This document shows positions 13,318 through 20,768 of a stretch of DNA of 30,030 bases, piece by piece. The notes beneath the pieces are model-generated. The model saw only the letters and a list, made by a program, of their open reading frames with translations, was not told where the DNA came from and searched no databases. The first letter of the stretch is position 1, and each line of letters starts with the position of its first letter. Source of the stretch: a virus; the IMG/VR virus record IMGVR_UViG_3300003629_000010, positions 1 through 30,030 of that record. One strand, written 5' to 3'. The position numbers and the translations under genes were made by a program.

Positions 13318-13540
13318 GAAGCATGTACTTATCAGGATTGGCTTGATTGCCGCAGTACTGCTTGCCGTAGGCGTTTTCCAAGGCGCTGACTTTGGCGGCG
13401 AGACAGATTACGAGCCGTGCGAACCTATCATGACTGCTCCGGATGTTGACATGAAGTGTGTTGACGGTGACTGGGTTGACCAAGGGAACGACACCTTTAT
13501 AAATGTGTATAACCAATCAATTATTACGGAGGTGACATGA
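13310..13540 (+). CDS. Small protein with one N-terminal membrane segment
   Basis: This encodes 76 residues from a GTG at 13310, which overlaps the previous gene by 8 bases and follows an AGAGGTGAA stretch at 13293-13301. MNKKHVLIRIG is followed by the hydrophobic LIAAVLLAVGVF (a membrane anchor or signal peptide) and an acidic outer part with two cysteines (EPCEP, MKCVDG) that could form a disulfide. The promoter of the next gene lies inside its 3-prime end. It could be membrane anchored or secreted; a lysis or exclusion role is possible but unproven. Confidence 0.6.
   Translation: MNKKHVLIRIGLIAAVLLAVGVFQGADFGGETDYEPCEPIMTAPDVDMKCVDGDWVDQGNDTFINVYNQSIITEVT
13498..13535 (+). promoter_or_regulatory. 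Internal promoter and full SD for gene 13543
   Basis: ACCTTTATAAATG inside the preceding gene, TATAAA 45 bp before ATG 13543. GGAGGTGA at 13528-13535 matches the archaeal anti-SD over 8 bases, 7 bases before the ATG. Confidence 0.7.
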
Positions 13541-13542
13541 AC

Positions 13543-13629
13543 ATGACAGAAAAACAGGACCAGCAGGTTTGGGCGGATTGGCTTGACCCTGTACTTGAAT
13601 GGTTTGCGTCGGGTTACGGCGACAAATAA
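13543..13629 (+). CDS. Micro-protein of 28 residues
   Basis: Reads MTEKQDQQVWADWLDPVLEW and ends GYGDK. The ATG at 13543 is preferred to the ATG at 13537 because the perfect GGAGGTGA SD would be only one base from the latter. A dedicated promoter, the best SD in the window and an oligo-T terminator after it argue that this is a real short gene. It is acidic with three Trp and could form one amphipathic helix. Function unknown. Confidence 0.55.
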   Translation: MTEKQDQQVWADWLDPVLEWFASGYGDK

Positions 13630-13642
13630 GTTTCCACATATA

Positions 13643-13660
13643 TTTTTTCTACTTTTTTCT
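13643..13660 (+). terminator. Oligo-T terminator
   Basis: TTTTTTCTACTTTTTTCT after the micro-gene stop, before the packaging block. Confidence 0.6.
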
Positions 13661-13688
13661 TGCGTTTAGGTACTCCATCAGTTAGTTT

Positions 13689-13726
13689 TATAAAGGCTGA
13701 TTACCCATTTATATTTATCGAGAGGT
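13689..13726 (+). promoter_or_regulatory. Promoter and SD of packaging block
   Basis: TTAGTTTTATAAAGG with TATAAA at 13689-13694, 47 bp before ATG 13736. AGAGGT lies about 9 bases before the ATG. Confidence 0.7.
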
Positions 13727-13735
13727 ACGAGAAAA

Positions 13736-14203
13736 ATGGCAGACATAAAGGATTATAGAAGTGTTGAAGTTCCGGATGAAAAGGATTTTGAGGATTACAG
13801 TTACCATGAGAGACGTGCTTATATTTATGAGGGTGCGTTGGAGAATGGCGGTGTCCGGATGCTTGATGAGACGTACAGGGAGATGGCTGACAAGTTTGAT
13901 GTCCATACTTCTACTATCGGCGATGATGTTGATGCTGTACGTGAAGCTATTTTAAAGTTTGAGTTTACTAAGGAGAACATCCGTGAAGACGTTGCCTCTA
14001 CTTTGATGTGGATAAGTAAGAAGGCACGTGAGGAAGGTGACATGTCTACGGCTCGTAAAGCTACTAAGACTTATAAGGATTGGGCTATGGAGCTTGGCAT
14101 TGAAGAAAAGGAGCCTGAACGTGTTGAGGTCAGTCATGAAGGCGCTTTTGCTGATAAACTCGCTGATATTTACGAAGACGAAACCGGCGACGGGGAGGAG
14201 TAA
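13736..14203 (+). CDS. Terminase small subunit-like DNA-binding protein
   Basis: This encodes 155 residues. A helix-turn-helix is seen at about residues 46-70 (ETYREMADKFDVHTSTIGDD), followed by a long helical region (DVASTLMWISKKAREEGD) and an acidic tail. An N-terminal HTH with a helical oligomerisation domain, two genes before TerL, is the normal arrangement of a small terminase subunit, which recognises the packaging site and activates TerL. The call rests on fold and position. It starts the late packaging operon, with promoter and SD upstream. Confidence 0.68.
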   Translation: MADIKDYRSVEVPDEKDFEDYSYHERRAYIYEGALENGGVRMLDETYREMADKFDVHTSTIGDDVDAVREAILKFEFTKENIREDVASTLMWISKKAREEGDMSTARKATKTYKDWAMELGIEEKEPERVEVSHEGAFADKLADIYEDETGDGEE

Positions 14204-14210
14204 GTTTTTT

Positions 14211-14519
14211 ATGGTTGATTACAGTAACTGGGATGATATACCCGGTGATTGGGCACGGTCGGAGATACAGGATATGTACGATGACGTAACCATGCTCCTG
14301 ACGGAGGACCCGGACCGGCTTGACGGAGAGTTAGCGGAGTTGTACCGTTCTGCAGAGAGACACTTTGATGCTCACAACGAGTTGGCACGGGACGAAGAAT
14401 ATGCGGATGCTTTCTACGAGTTGGAGGCGGCGCATGATGACCGAGTCAGTTTTGACATGATATTGAAAGGTTTAAATAAGGAAGCAATAGGTGAGGGCTA
14501 TGAGTTCGACTATGAATGA
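14211..14519 (+). CDS. Small acidic protein between TerS and TerL, unknown
   Basis: This encodes 102 residues starting MVDYSNWDDIPGDWARSE. The ATG at 14211 lies 7 bases after the TerS-like stop; the frame is open upstream but that part lies inside the TerS gene. The protein is very acidic and helical (LDGELAELYRSAERHFDAHN). It overlaps the TerL start. It may be a packaging accessory factor; no family recognised. Confidence 0.7.
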   Translation: MVDYSNWDDIPGDWARSEIQDMYDDVTMLLTEDPDRLDGELAELYRSAERHFDAHNELARDEEYADAFYELEAAHDDRVSFDMILKGLNKEAIGEGYEFDYE

Positions 14520-15903
14520 TGAACACGAGGATTTGTGGCGTAAAGCTATCAGGAATCAGGATGGTCATGCGATTGCACAGCAGTTGTACGACGTTGATTT
14601 GTTCGGCGGTCAGGCGGAGATAGTTAATGACATCAGTTTTGACCGTGAGAAGCGTTTGGCGATTGTGACTCCGTCTCAGTATGGTAAGACTTGGGGGATT
14701 GCGGCAGCTCTCGGAATATATATTCTCCTGCACAGAGATAAGAATGTTGTAGTGATTTCAGGTACTTCTAAGCAGGCTGAGATTATGAGGAACAAGTTTG
14801 CAGAGTTTTTGGCGGAGTGCCCGCCTTTAGCCGACCTTGTGGAACAAAGTAAGCGTGGACCTGAGGACTTGAAGAAGGAAGCATCCAAGGAAAGGATTAC
14901 GTTCAGTAATGGCTGCGAATTAAGGACTTTGACGGCTGGCGGACGGAATGATGCACAGTCATTGATGGGATTCGGTGCCGACATGATAATATTGGATGAG
15001 TCTAACCTTGTCAGTGACGAGATATATGAGAAACGTATTCTACGTATGCTTGGTAACAGTGAGGACGCTACACTGGTGCAGATTGGCAACCCGACGACAA
15101 GGAACCATTTTTATGAGGCGTGTAAGAAGAAAGATAATTACAAGTTCATCCACGTTGACCATGAGCAGGCTGTTGAAGAAGGTAGTTTTACGCAGGAGCA
15201 TGTTGATGAGCTGCGTGAGGAGATGACGGACCGTAACTTCAAGGTTAATATCATGGCGGAGTTCCCTGACCGTGACAGCGATAACACGTTGATTCAGTAC
15301 AGTAAGTTGCAGGAAGCACAGGGTAAGGAAGTGCCTGAATGCGACAAAGAACCGACGGCTTTGTACGGGCTTGACGTAGCACGTATGGGTGATGACAGCA
15401 CTGTGTTGACTCGTGTTGAGAGATGTAATGGTTTTTATGAGGTTACTGATACTTGGAAGTGGGATATTGGCGACACTATGCGTATTGCGAACAAGGTTGA
15501 AACTATCATGAATGAGCGTGGTGAGGAACACGTGAATGTGGATACGCACGGCATCGGCAGCGGTGTTCAAGACCGTTTGAATGAGAAAGGTTTGTACAGT
15601 GTCGGGTTGAAAGTAGGTATGTCTGCCGATAATAAAGACCAATTCCTCAGAAAGAAGTCGGAATATTTTTGGAAGCTTCGTTCAATCTTCGAAGATGGTG
15701 ATATAAGTATACCTGAAAGCAATCAGGAACTGTTTAATGATTTAGACGATATGAGAATTGAGTATAATGCGAGAGATAAGGTTAAAATTGCAGACCCTGA
15801 TAACAGGAGTCCTGACTTTGCCGACAGCTTAATGCTCGCTATAGCTTATGAGAGAAACAATGGAAGAAAAATGGATGTAGGGTCTTATCCTGCTCAGTTT
15901 TAA
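14500..15903 (+). CDS. terL: Terminase large subunit
   Basis: This encodes 467 residues. ATG 14500 is chosen because AGGTGA at 14489-14494 lies 5 bases before it; GTG 14491 and ATG 14512 are alternatives. ATPase: Walker A TPSQYGKT (57-64), Walker B DMIILDE (161-167), coupling motif QIGNPTT (194-200). RNase H-like nuclease: D292 (YGLDVARMGDD), D348 (VNVDTHGIG) and D439/D442 (SPDFADSL). It binds the portal, drives DNA into the prohead and cuts it. It overlaps the preceding gene. Its TAA shares the TTAA at 15900-15903 with the stop of the opposing HNH gene. Confidence 0.95.
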   Translation: MSSTMNDEHEDLWRKAIRNQDGHAIAQQLYDVDLFGGQAEIVNDISFDREKRLAIVTPSQYGKTWGIAAALGIYILLHRDKNVVVISGTSKQAEIMRNKFAEFLAECPPLADLVEQSKRGPEDLKKEASKERITFSNGCELRTLTAGGRNDAQSLMGFGADMIILDESNLVSDEIYEKRILRMLGNSEDATLVQIGNPTTRNHFYEACKKKDNYKFIHVDHEQAVEEGSFTQEHVDELREEMTDRNFKVNIMAEFPDRDSDNTLIQYSKLQEAQGKEVPECDKEPTALYGLDVARMGDDSTVLTRVERCNGFYEVTDTWKWDIGDTMRIANKVETIMNERGEEHVNVDTHGIGSGVQDRLNEKGLYSVGLKVGMSADNKDQFLRKKSEYFWKLRSIFEDGDISIPESNQELFNDLDDMRIEYNARDKVKIADPDNRSPDFADSLMLAIAYERNNGRKMDVGSYPAQF

Positions 15904-16559
15904 TCTTTGATACCGAGCCTGTTTTTCTGGACTTTGACAGGTTGTTGTTCCAGTTCTCTATGATGTTCTTTACATAGAGCTACAAGATTGTCAAGGTAGT
16001 TCGCTTCTTCCGGTTTGTCGAACGTTCTTAATGGTTTGATGTGGTGTACGCTCGGTTTCCTTCCTATTTCTTCTTCTGTTTTGCCACATATTTTACACAT
16101 GTGGTTGTCTCTTTCAAGGGTTCGCTCACGCATTTTAGCCCAGTTGTAACCGTAATCAGCATTTTTTGGAAGGCTTTTTTCCTTCCAGTTTGGATGGTCT
16201 TTTCCTCGGTTATTTTCTGATGTCCAGTTTGCTTCGCATTCTTTGTCACAAAAGTTTTTTTCGTGCATGTTTACAAACGATTGAGGTTTAGTTGTTTTTT
16301 CTCCGCAATAATCACATACAACTTCTTCTTGTCCTGATTCGTGTTTGCACTCTATGCTACAGAATTTTCCTCTGCCTTGTTTTATTCTTGATGTGGTTTC
16401 TTGGAATTTTTCTCCACAGTTGTTGCATTTGCACGTTTCTTTTGCATCTACTGAGGTTTGATAGCATTTTTTGCTGCAGTAGTTTTCTTCATCGTTTATT
16501 TCTGACGGGTACTTCTCAAATTCATCGCCACAGTAGTCACATGAAAGTTTTATAGCCAT
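15900..16559 (-). CDS. HNH endonuclease with three N-terminal zinc fingers
   Basis: This encodes 219 residues, the only clear minus-strand gene. Three treble-clef-like zinc modules, each C-x2-C then C-x3-C, fill the first 100 residues (LSCDYCGDEF, KCNNCGEKF, VVCDYCGEKT). The HNH core is HMCKICG, then SVHHIKP, then DNLVALCKEHH near the C-terminus. Free-standing HNH nucleases next to TerL may be homing enzymes or packaging cofactors as in HK97; the opposite strand and private promoter favour a mobile homing-type gene. The zinc modules are shared with the divergent gene at 16738. Confidence 0.88.
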   Translation of the reverse strand: MAIKLSCDYCGDEFEKYPSEINDEENYCSKKCYQTSVDAKETCKCNNCGEKFQETTSRIKQGRGKFCSIECKHESGQEEVVCDYCGEKTTKPQSFVNMHEKNFCDKECEANWTSENNRGKDHPNWKEKSLPKNADYGYNWAKMRERTLERDNHMCKICGKTEEEIGRKPSVHHIKPLRTFDKPEEANYLDNLVALCKEHHRELEQQPVKVQKNRLGIKD

Positions 16560-16587
16560 TGTAACATAATATAATTAGTTCTCAACA

Positions 16588-16595
16588 TTTATAAA
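16588..16595 (-). promoter_or_regulatory. TATA promoter of HNH gene (minus strand)
   Basis: The palindromic TTTATAAA lies on the minus strand as CCTTTATAAATG, 34 bp before the HNH ATG. Downstream of it AACTAATTATATTATG resembles other viral promoter regions. Confidence 0.65.
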
Positions 16596-16614
16596 GGTGG
16601 TGGCGGTTGTTTAA

Positions 16615-16673
16615 CGGTGTTTCTTGCCTGTTTACCCATGCCCAATCAGGGGTGGATGTACCCGGGACCGCAC
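16615..16673 (-). repeat. Dispersed ~50-bp element, copy C
   Basis: GTTTACCCATGCCCAATCAG then GGGTGG is the reverse complement of the core of copy B. To its left CGGTGTTTCTTGCC matches copy D; to its right GGATGTACCCGGGACCGCAC resembles the outer half of copy B in the opposite sense, so this copy is nearly a full dyad. It lies between the divergent HNH and zinc-finger genes. Confidence 0.85.
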
Positions 16674-16704
16674 ACCTTTACCTATGTTGGACGGTCCGAA
16701 AACG

Positions 16705-16712
16705 TTTTAAAA
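16705..16712 (+). promoter_or_regulatory. TATA promoter of zinc-finger gene
   Basis: TTTTAAAA about 30 bp before ATG 16738. Confidence 0.5.
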
Positions 16713-16737
16713 GTCATTACCTAATTAATAAGTATGT

Positions 16738-17001
16738 ATGAGTAAAATAATTCTACAATGCGCCAATTGCGGCGACAGTTTCAAACGATACCCGTCCAAA
16801 GTAACGTCGGGGAAAGACTTTTGCAGCCGAGAATGCTACCGAGAAGACGCAGATAAAAAAGTTGAGGTCGAATGCGACGGATGCGGCGACACCTACATGA
16901 AACACAGGTCGGAGGTTGACCGTACAAACCATGATTTCTGCAGTACTCGGTGCCACAGCAAATACTTGAGCAGCCATGAGTCTTGGCTAAGGGACAAGTA
17001 G
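16738..17001 (+). CDS. Two-module zinc-finger protein related to HNH N-terminus
   Basis: This encodes 87 residues with two zinc modules, C-x2-C then C-x3-C (LQCANCGDSFKRYPSKV, and VECDGCGDTYMKHRSEV). The first closely resembles module one of the adjacent HNH protein (LSCDYCGDEFEKYPSEI). There is no nuclease domain; the protein ends SSHESWLRDK soon after the second module. It may be a DNA-binding protein derived from an HNH gene, or the remnant of a second HNH gene that lost its catalytic end. It is divergent from the HNH gene across repeat element copy C, and its stop is followed directly by the next promoter. Confidence 0.75.
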   Translation: MSKIILQCANCGDSFKRYPSKVTSGKDFCSRECYREDADKKVEVECDGCGDTYMKHRSEVDRTNHDFCSTRCHSKYLSSHESWLRDK

Positions 17002-17010
17002 TTTTATAAA
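17002..17010 (+). promoter_or_regulatory. TATA promoter of prohead protease gene
   Basis: AGTTTTATAAAGG directly after the TAG of the zinc-finger gene; TATAAA at 17005-17010, 34 bp before ATG 17039. Confidence 0.7.
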
Positions 17011-17038
17011 GGTAAGGAATTAAACTTATTATTATATT

Positions 17039-18784
17039 ATGAGCGATGATTTTAACCCGGGGAAGGTAGGACTTGTCGCAGAAAATTTAACTGTTCAACA
17101 GACAGAAAGCGACGGAGTATCCGTTGAAGGAATGGCGCTGCCGTTTGAGGAAGTGTCACGTAACGGTGTTCAGTACAGCCGTGAATCTGTTGAGGAAAAC
17201 GCTGAGTCCATGGAAGGATGCAGTATTTTATTTAACCATCAGGAGGATGAGGTAATCGGTCACGTTACAAGTGTAGAAGTACGTGATGACGGTCTTTATT
17301 ACGAGGCTGACCTGAATCCGAACCACAGATTTGTGGAAGGTGGCTACATTGAGAGAGGAGACATTTCTAACGTTTCAATTCAGGCGATTGTTGAACCGCA
17401 TAACGGTGATACGCCGCTTGTAGATGTTAAGGAGTTCCTTGAATTGTCAATGGTTACTGTACCCGGTTTCACTGATGCAGAGGTTGCAGAGGTTGAAGCT
17501 GTTCCGGAAGGAGTGGCTACAGTCGAGAGTTTTGTCGGCGACGAAGATGTTGCTGGCGAGCCAATGGGCGAGTACGATGATTTCGAGGATTGTGTGCAGG
17601 ATAATCAGGATAAGGATGACCCTGAGGCTTACTGCGGTGCTATCAAAGATGCTACTGAAGAGGTTGACGGTGTTGAAACTGTTCCGCCTGCGGAAGTAGC
17701 TGAGGAAGCACGGACGGCTTTGGATGCACGTGACAACTCAGAGTTTGACAATGATGAATGCGGTACTGACACTGGTTGGGAGAGAGCTAACCAGTTAGAT
17801 AACCGTGAAAGTCTTTCTGCAGACACTGTTGACCGTATGGTAAGCTTTTTCGACCGTCATGAAGGGAATGAAGTAGTTGATGGAGACGGTCCTAAGGAAG
17901 AGGACTGCGGTTGGTTGATGCATAAGGCTTGGGGTGGCGACGAAGGTCGTGACTGGGCTGAAGCAAAGCAGGAAGAAATTGAAGACGCACAAAGCGAAGA
18001 AGAATACGACGAGGATGATGTAGAGGTACGTGACATCGACGGTAACGCTGAAGAGCAGGATGACCCTTGCTGGGATGGTTACACGATGGTAGGTACTAAG
18101 CCAAACGGTAATCCGCGTTGCGTACCCGATGATGAAGTTGATGACTTTGACGCAGACGAATCAGAGAAAGAAGAGTCTTTTGATGATGCTGCACAGGTTA
18201 TCAGGATGTACATGGAGCAGGCTATTCAGGAAATCAGCGATGAGTTCGAGGAAGAAAACGTTAAAATCGGAGAAGAAGATATTGAAAGAGGTGTAAATAG
18301 TATTATGACAAATTCAGACGAAGATGAAGTTTCAGAAGCAGTTGAGCTTGACAGCGTTATTTCCGTTGTTGAGAGACACATGAATCAAATGATTGAGGAC
18401 CTTGAATCCATGGAAATGGATGATGAAGAGGAACCTGAAGATGAACCTGAGGACGAGCCAGAAGACGGCGAAGACGAACCTGAGGAAGAAGGTGATTACA
18501 TGGACGACGAAGAAGAAGAGGAATCACAGGAATCAGTTGAGGATGAATCAGGCGACGAGTCTGAGGAAGAGGAAGCTGAGGAAGTAATGAGTCAGGCAAT
18601 GGAAGATGATGAGGAAGATGAAGATGGTGACGTCGAGGAATCTGAAGAGGAAGAATCCGAGGAAGAATCAGAGGACGATGAGGAATCTGAGGAGACTGAG
18701 GAAGAAGCTGTAAGTCAGAGAGGCAGTCAAATCTCTGAGACAGAAAGCGAGTCGTTCAAAGGTAGAATCCCGTCACTTGGGTAA
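17039..18784 (+). CDS. Prohead protease with acidic scaffold-like C-terminus
   Basis: This encodes 581 residues. Residues 20-150 form an HK97-type (S78) prohead protease: H67 (ILFNHQED), S113 (ISNVSIQAI) and the conserved FLELSMVTVPGFTDAEV. Next come a W-x-R-A-N-Q-L region (GWERANQLDNRESLS, FFDRHEGN, KAWGGDEGRDWAE) known from larger prohead proteases, and a motif PCWDGYTMVGTKPNGNPRCV. A helical part (about 380-440) leads into an extreme Asp/Glu-rich low-complexity tail (18421-18720) that probably acts as the built-in scaffold. It processes and shapes the procapsid. An oligo-T terminator follows. Confidence 0.88.
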   Translation: MSDDFNPGKVGLVAENLTVQQTESDGVSVEGMALPFEEVSRNGVQYSRESVEENAESMEGCSILFNHQEDEVIGHVTSVEVRDDGLYYEADLNPNHRFVEGGYIERGDISNVSIQAIVEPHNGDTPLVDVKEFLELSMVTVPGFTDAEVAEVEAVPEGVATVESFVGDEDVAGEPMGEYDDFEDCVQDNQDKDDPEAYCGAIKDATEEVDGVETVPPAEVAEEARTALDARDNSEFDNDECGTDTGWERANQLDNRESLSADTVDRMVSFFDRHEGNEVVDGDGPKEEDCGWLMHKAWGGDEGRDWAEAKQEEIEDAQSEEEYDEDDVEVRDIDGNAEEQDDPCWDGYTMVGTKPNGNPRCVPDDEVDDFDADESEKEESFDDAAQVIRMYMEQAIQEISDEFEEENVKIGEEDIERGVNSIMTNSDEDEVSEAVELDSVISVVERHMNQMIEDLESMEMDDEEEPEDEPEDEPEDGEDEPEEEGDYMDDEEEEESQESVEDESGDESEEEEAEEVMSQAMEDDEEDEDGDVEESEEEESEEESEDDEESEETEEEAVSQRGSQISETESESFKGRIPSLG

Positions 18785-18798
18785 GCCTTTCGGCGGCA

Positions 18799-18829
18799 TT
18801 TTTCCCCTTTTTTTTATTTATTTTTATTT
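18799..18829 (+). terminator. Oligo-T terminator after protease
   Basis: Several T runs (TTTTTCCCC, TTTTTTTTATTTA, TTTTTATTTC) start 15 bases after the protease stop. Confidence 0.65.
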
Positions 18830-18853
18830 CCAAGGGTAGAAAACCAATACCTT

Positions 18854-18859
18854 TATAAA
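18854..18859 (+). promoter_or_regulatory. TATA promoter of major capsid gene
   Basis: ACCTTTATAAAGG with TATAAA 27 bp before ATG 18881 and 78 bp before the capsid ATG 18932. Confidence 0.75.
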
Positions 18860-18880
18860 GGTAGAAACTAATGTATACTT

Positions 18881-18922
18881 ATGAGTAAAATCACTAAAAC
18901 AAAGATTCTATTTACGAGGTGA
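18881..18922 (+). CDS. Possible 13-residue leader peptide of capsid gene
   Basis: Reads MSKITKTKILFTR at leaderless distance (27 bp) from the TATA box. Its last codons AGG-TGA are the SD (GAGGTGA) of the capsid gene, so terminating ribosomes would be placed right at the capsid start. This suggests translational coupling; it may also be chance. Confidence 0.4.
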   Translation: MSKITKTKILFTR

Positions 18923-18931
18923 AAATTTTTT

Positions 18932-19882
18932 ATGTTTAAAAACGCAAAGACAGAGAAGGTACAGGAAGTTGGAGAAGCAATCGTTGACGGTGCTCAGACT
19001 CACGAAAGAGCATCAGTTCGAGAGAAATGGTCTGACGTAGCAACAGCTGCAGAAGACTTCGACGACGACTCCGCACTTTACACAACACTTCAAGCTGACA
19101 TGATTGAGGAGGCTCTTGAGCCAGAACTACTTGGTCTTGACGCTCTTAACACAGTTGAGTTCCAGCTGAATCAGGGAGTTGACAGCATCCAAGTTCCTCA
19201 GGGACAGAAGCTATCCGCTACAGAGATTAACGCTGACGGTTCACTTGCTGCAGACGACACGCAGTACAGTCCGACATCAGTTGACATTAAGTGGGTTGGA
19301 GTACGTACAACTTTCTCAGGTCAAATCGTTGACAAGGCAAAGGTAGACCTTCTTGCATTCAGAATGGAGCAGGCTGGACGTGCAATCGCACGTAAAGTTG
19401 ACGCAGACATTCTAACAGCAATTGAAACCGCTACACCGGCTGACGGTTCAAACGGTAACTACACTGCTCTTGGTACTGACGCAACTCTTGGCTACGACGA
19501 TGTAGTTGAGACTGTTGCTGCAGGAGCTGAGAACGATGCAAGACTTGACATGATGGTCGCACACCCAACTACTTGGGCTAACTTCATGACCGATGCTGAC
19601 ACCAAGCAAGGTTCCGCTTTCGGAACATCAACAGAAGGAGAGACTCCTATGGTTGAAAGGCTTGGACCTGTCAGGATTTACATGACAAGTCAGGTTTCTG
19701 CTGACACTGCACTTTTCGTTGACACAGACAGAGCATCTGTTTTCGTTGATGCTTCTGAAGTCCAGACATTTGACGGACGTGTTAACGAGAATTACCAGTT
19801 CGAGATTCTTGCCGTTAAGGCTTACGGAGTCTCAATTGTCAACGAAGACACTGTCTACAGAGTTCAGGAGAACACAGCGTAA
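18932..19882 (+). CDS. Major capsid protein (HK97 fold)
   Basis: This encodes 316 residues, directly after the prohead protease gene. The pattern fits HK97-type coat proteins: a helical N-terminus (VREKWSDVATAAEDFDDD), an extended E-loop region (NQGVDSIQVPQGQKL), a spine-helix region (MEQAGRAIARKVDADILTAI), then the A-domain strands (MMVAHPTTWANFM, MVERLGPVRIYMTSQV, ILAVKAYGVSIVNED). The start has GAGGTGA 9 bases upstream. A strong hairpin terminator follows. Codon use (GAC, AAC, ACA, GCA) suggests high expression. Confidence 0.92.
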   Translation: MFKNAKTEKVQEVGEAIVDGAQTHERASVREKWSDVATAAEDFDDDSALYTTLQADMIEEALEPELLGLDALNTVEFQLNQGVDSIQVPQGQKLSATEINADGSLAADDTQYSPTSVDIKWVGVRTTFSGQIVDKAKVDLLAFRMEQAGRAIARKVDADILTAIETATPADGSNGNYTALGTDATLGYDDVVETVAAGAENDARLDMMVAHPTTWANFMTDADTKQGSAFGTSTEGETPMVERLGPVRIYMTSQVSADTALFVDTDRASVFVDASEVQTFDGRVNENYQFEILAVKAYGVSIVNEDTVYRVQENTA

Positions 19883-19920
19883 AGCTGACATCTTCTTGAC
19901 TTCTTGACAGAGGTCTGAGG

Positions 19921-20002
19921 GACGCCAGCCCCGGATTTGACACCGGGGGCGTCTATAAATAAAAACCTTCATATTCTTTTTTTCTCTTTTTTCTTGTTTT
20001 TT
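19921..20002 (+). terminator. Strong hairpin terminator plus T runs after capsid gene
   Basis: GACGC/GCGTC and CCCCGG/CCGGGG form a two-part stem (19921-19953) with an 8-base loop ATTTGACA and a small bulge. TTTTTTTCTC, TTTTTTC and TTTTTTG runs follow from 19977. It would insulate the highly expressed capsid gene and protect its mRNA end. Confidence 0.75.
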
Positions 20003-20018
20003 GTTGAACAATTAGTTT

Positions 20019-20024
20019 TATAAA
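20019..20024 (+). promoter_or_regulatory. TATA promoter of gene 20048
   Basis: TTAGTTTTATAAAAG with TATAAA 29 bp before ATG 20048. Confidence 0.72.
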
Positions 20025-20047
20025 AGTGGTTTGACCATTGTATTGTT

Positions 20048-20560
20048 ATGAGTGTAAGTTATACAGATTTGCTTTCGGATTTGACGGAGCAGCATATCCG
20101 TGACGGCGACGCATATAAAGGCGTTTACGACGGAAACATTGGTGCTGACGCAACAAAATACTTTTTAATAAGAAATACAAGTGATTTAGTAACTATAATT
20201 GAAGAATACTTGTTTGTTTCTGACGCTAACATTGACATTACTTTTTACAGGCAGCCAGACATCGGCGACACAGGTACACCAATTATTATTGACAACCGTG
20301 CTATCGGCGAACCAGACAACAATGAAACAGTTGTATATGAAGACCCTACGGTAAACGATGTAGGCGTCAAGTCTGATGTTGACCGTATTGAGCCAAGCGG
20401 CGGTTATGCGAATGTCCCTCTTATCTCAGGGATTTCTCAGGTCACTGAACGTGTTATAAGTAGCAGTGGCAATGATTTCCTTATCGAGTTAAATAATCTT
20501 GACAGCAGTCAGGAGGATTTGGTTGGTAAGATTCGCTGGTATGAGGACAACAAAAGGTAA
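20048..20560 (+). CDS. Probable minor virion protein, unknown fold
   Basis: This encodes 170 residues, with a leaderless start 29 bp after its TATA box. It is acidic and beta-rich (YFLIRNTSDLVTIIEEYLFV, NDFLIELNNLDSS) with a Gly/Pro-containing middle, suggesting a beta-sandwich structural protein. It lies directly after the capsid gene, where decoration proteins or head-fibre components are common. No family recognised; the structural role is inferred from position only. Confidence 0.65.
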   Translation: MSVSYTDLLSDLTEQHIRDGDAYKGVYDGNIGADATKYFLIRNTSDLVTIIEEYLFVSDANIDITFYRQPDIGDTGTPIIIDNRAIGEPDNNETVVYEDPTVNDVGVKSDVDRIEPSGGYANVPLISGISQVTERVISSSGNDFLIELNNLDSSQEDLVGKIRWYEDNKR

Positions 20561-20572
20561 ACCAGTTACTTT

Positions 20573-20578
20573 TATAAA
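20573..20578 (+). promoter_or_regulatory. TATA promoter of gene 20601
   Basis: ACTTTTATAAAGG with TATAAA 28 bp before ATG 20601. Confidence 0.7.
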
Positions 20579-20600
20579 GGTAGGGAACTAATTAGTTAGT

Positions 20601-20738
20601 ATGATTCAAAAGATTAAAGAGATTCTTGCCGAGAAAAAAGGCAAAGACCCTGAAGAAGTTGAAGTAACAGGTCAAGTTAAAATCGAGCATAAAGGTCCTG
20701 ACGGCGAAGTTAAAGACGAGCAGGTCCAAGAATTTTAA
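20601..20738 (+). CDS. Small protein of 45 residues, unknown
   Basis: Reads MIQKIKEILAEKKGKDPEEV followed by a beta-like VTGQVKIEHKG and a charged end. Leaderless promoter at 28 bp. It begins with a basic amphipathic helix, then strands. Its position among head genes suggests a small virion or assembly protein. The next gene lies only 30 bases on, with its own SD. Confidence 0.6.
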   Translation: MIQKIKEILAEKKGKDPEEVEVTGQVKIEHKGPDGEVKDEQVQEF

Positions 20739-20768
20739 AAATTATATATTACGAGGTGAAATATTTTT

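Noticed and set aside
15040-15642. 200-codon minus-strand frame inside terL, and other long antisense frames such as 8361-8804
   Set aside because: They lie opposite genes with clear motifs or good starts, are rich in Cys, Val and Phe rather than acidic, and lack minus-strand promoters. They are by-products of the GAC/AAC/GTT-rich coding strand.
18420-18720. Tandem DNA repeat in the acidic tail of the protease
   Set aside because: It is low-complexity GAA/GAG/GAT coding without a fixed repeat unit, as expected for an acidic scaffold-like tail.
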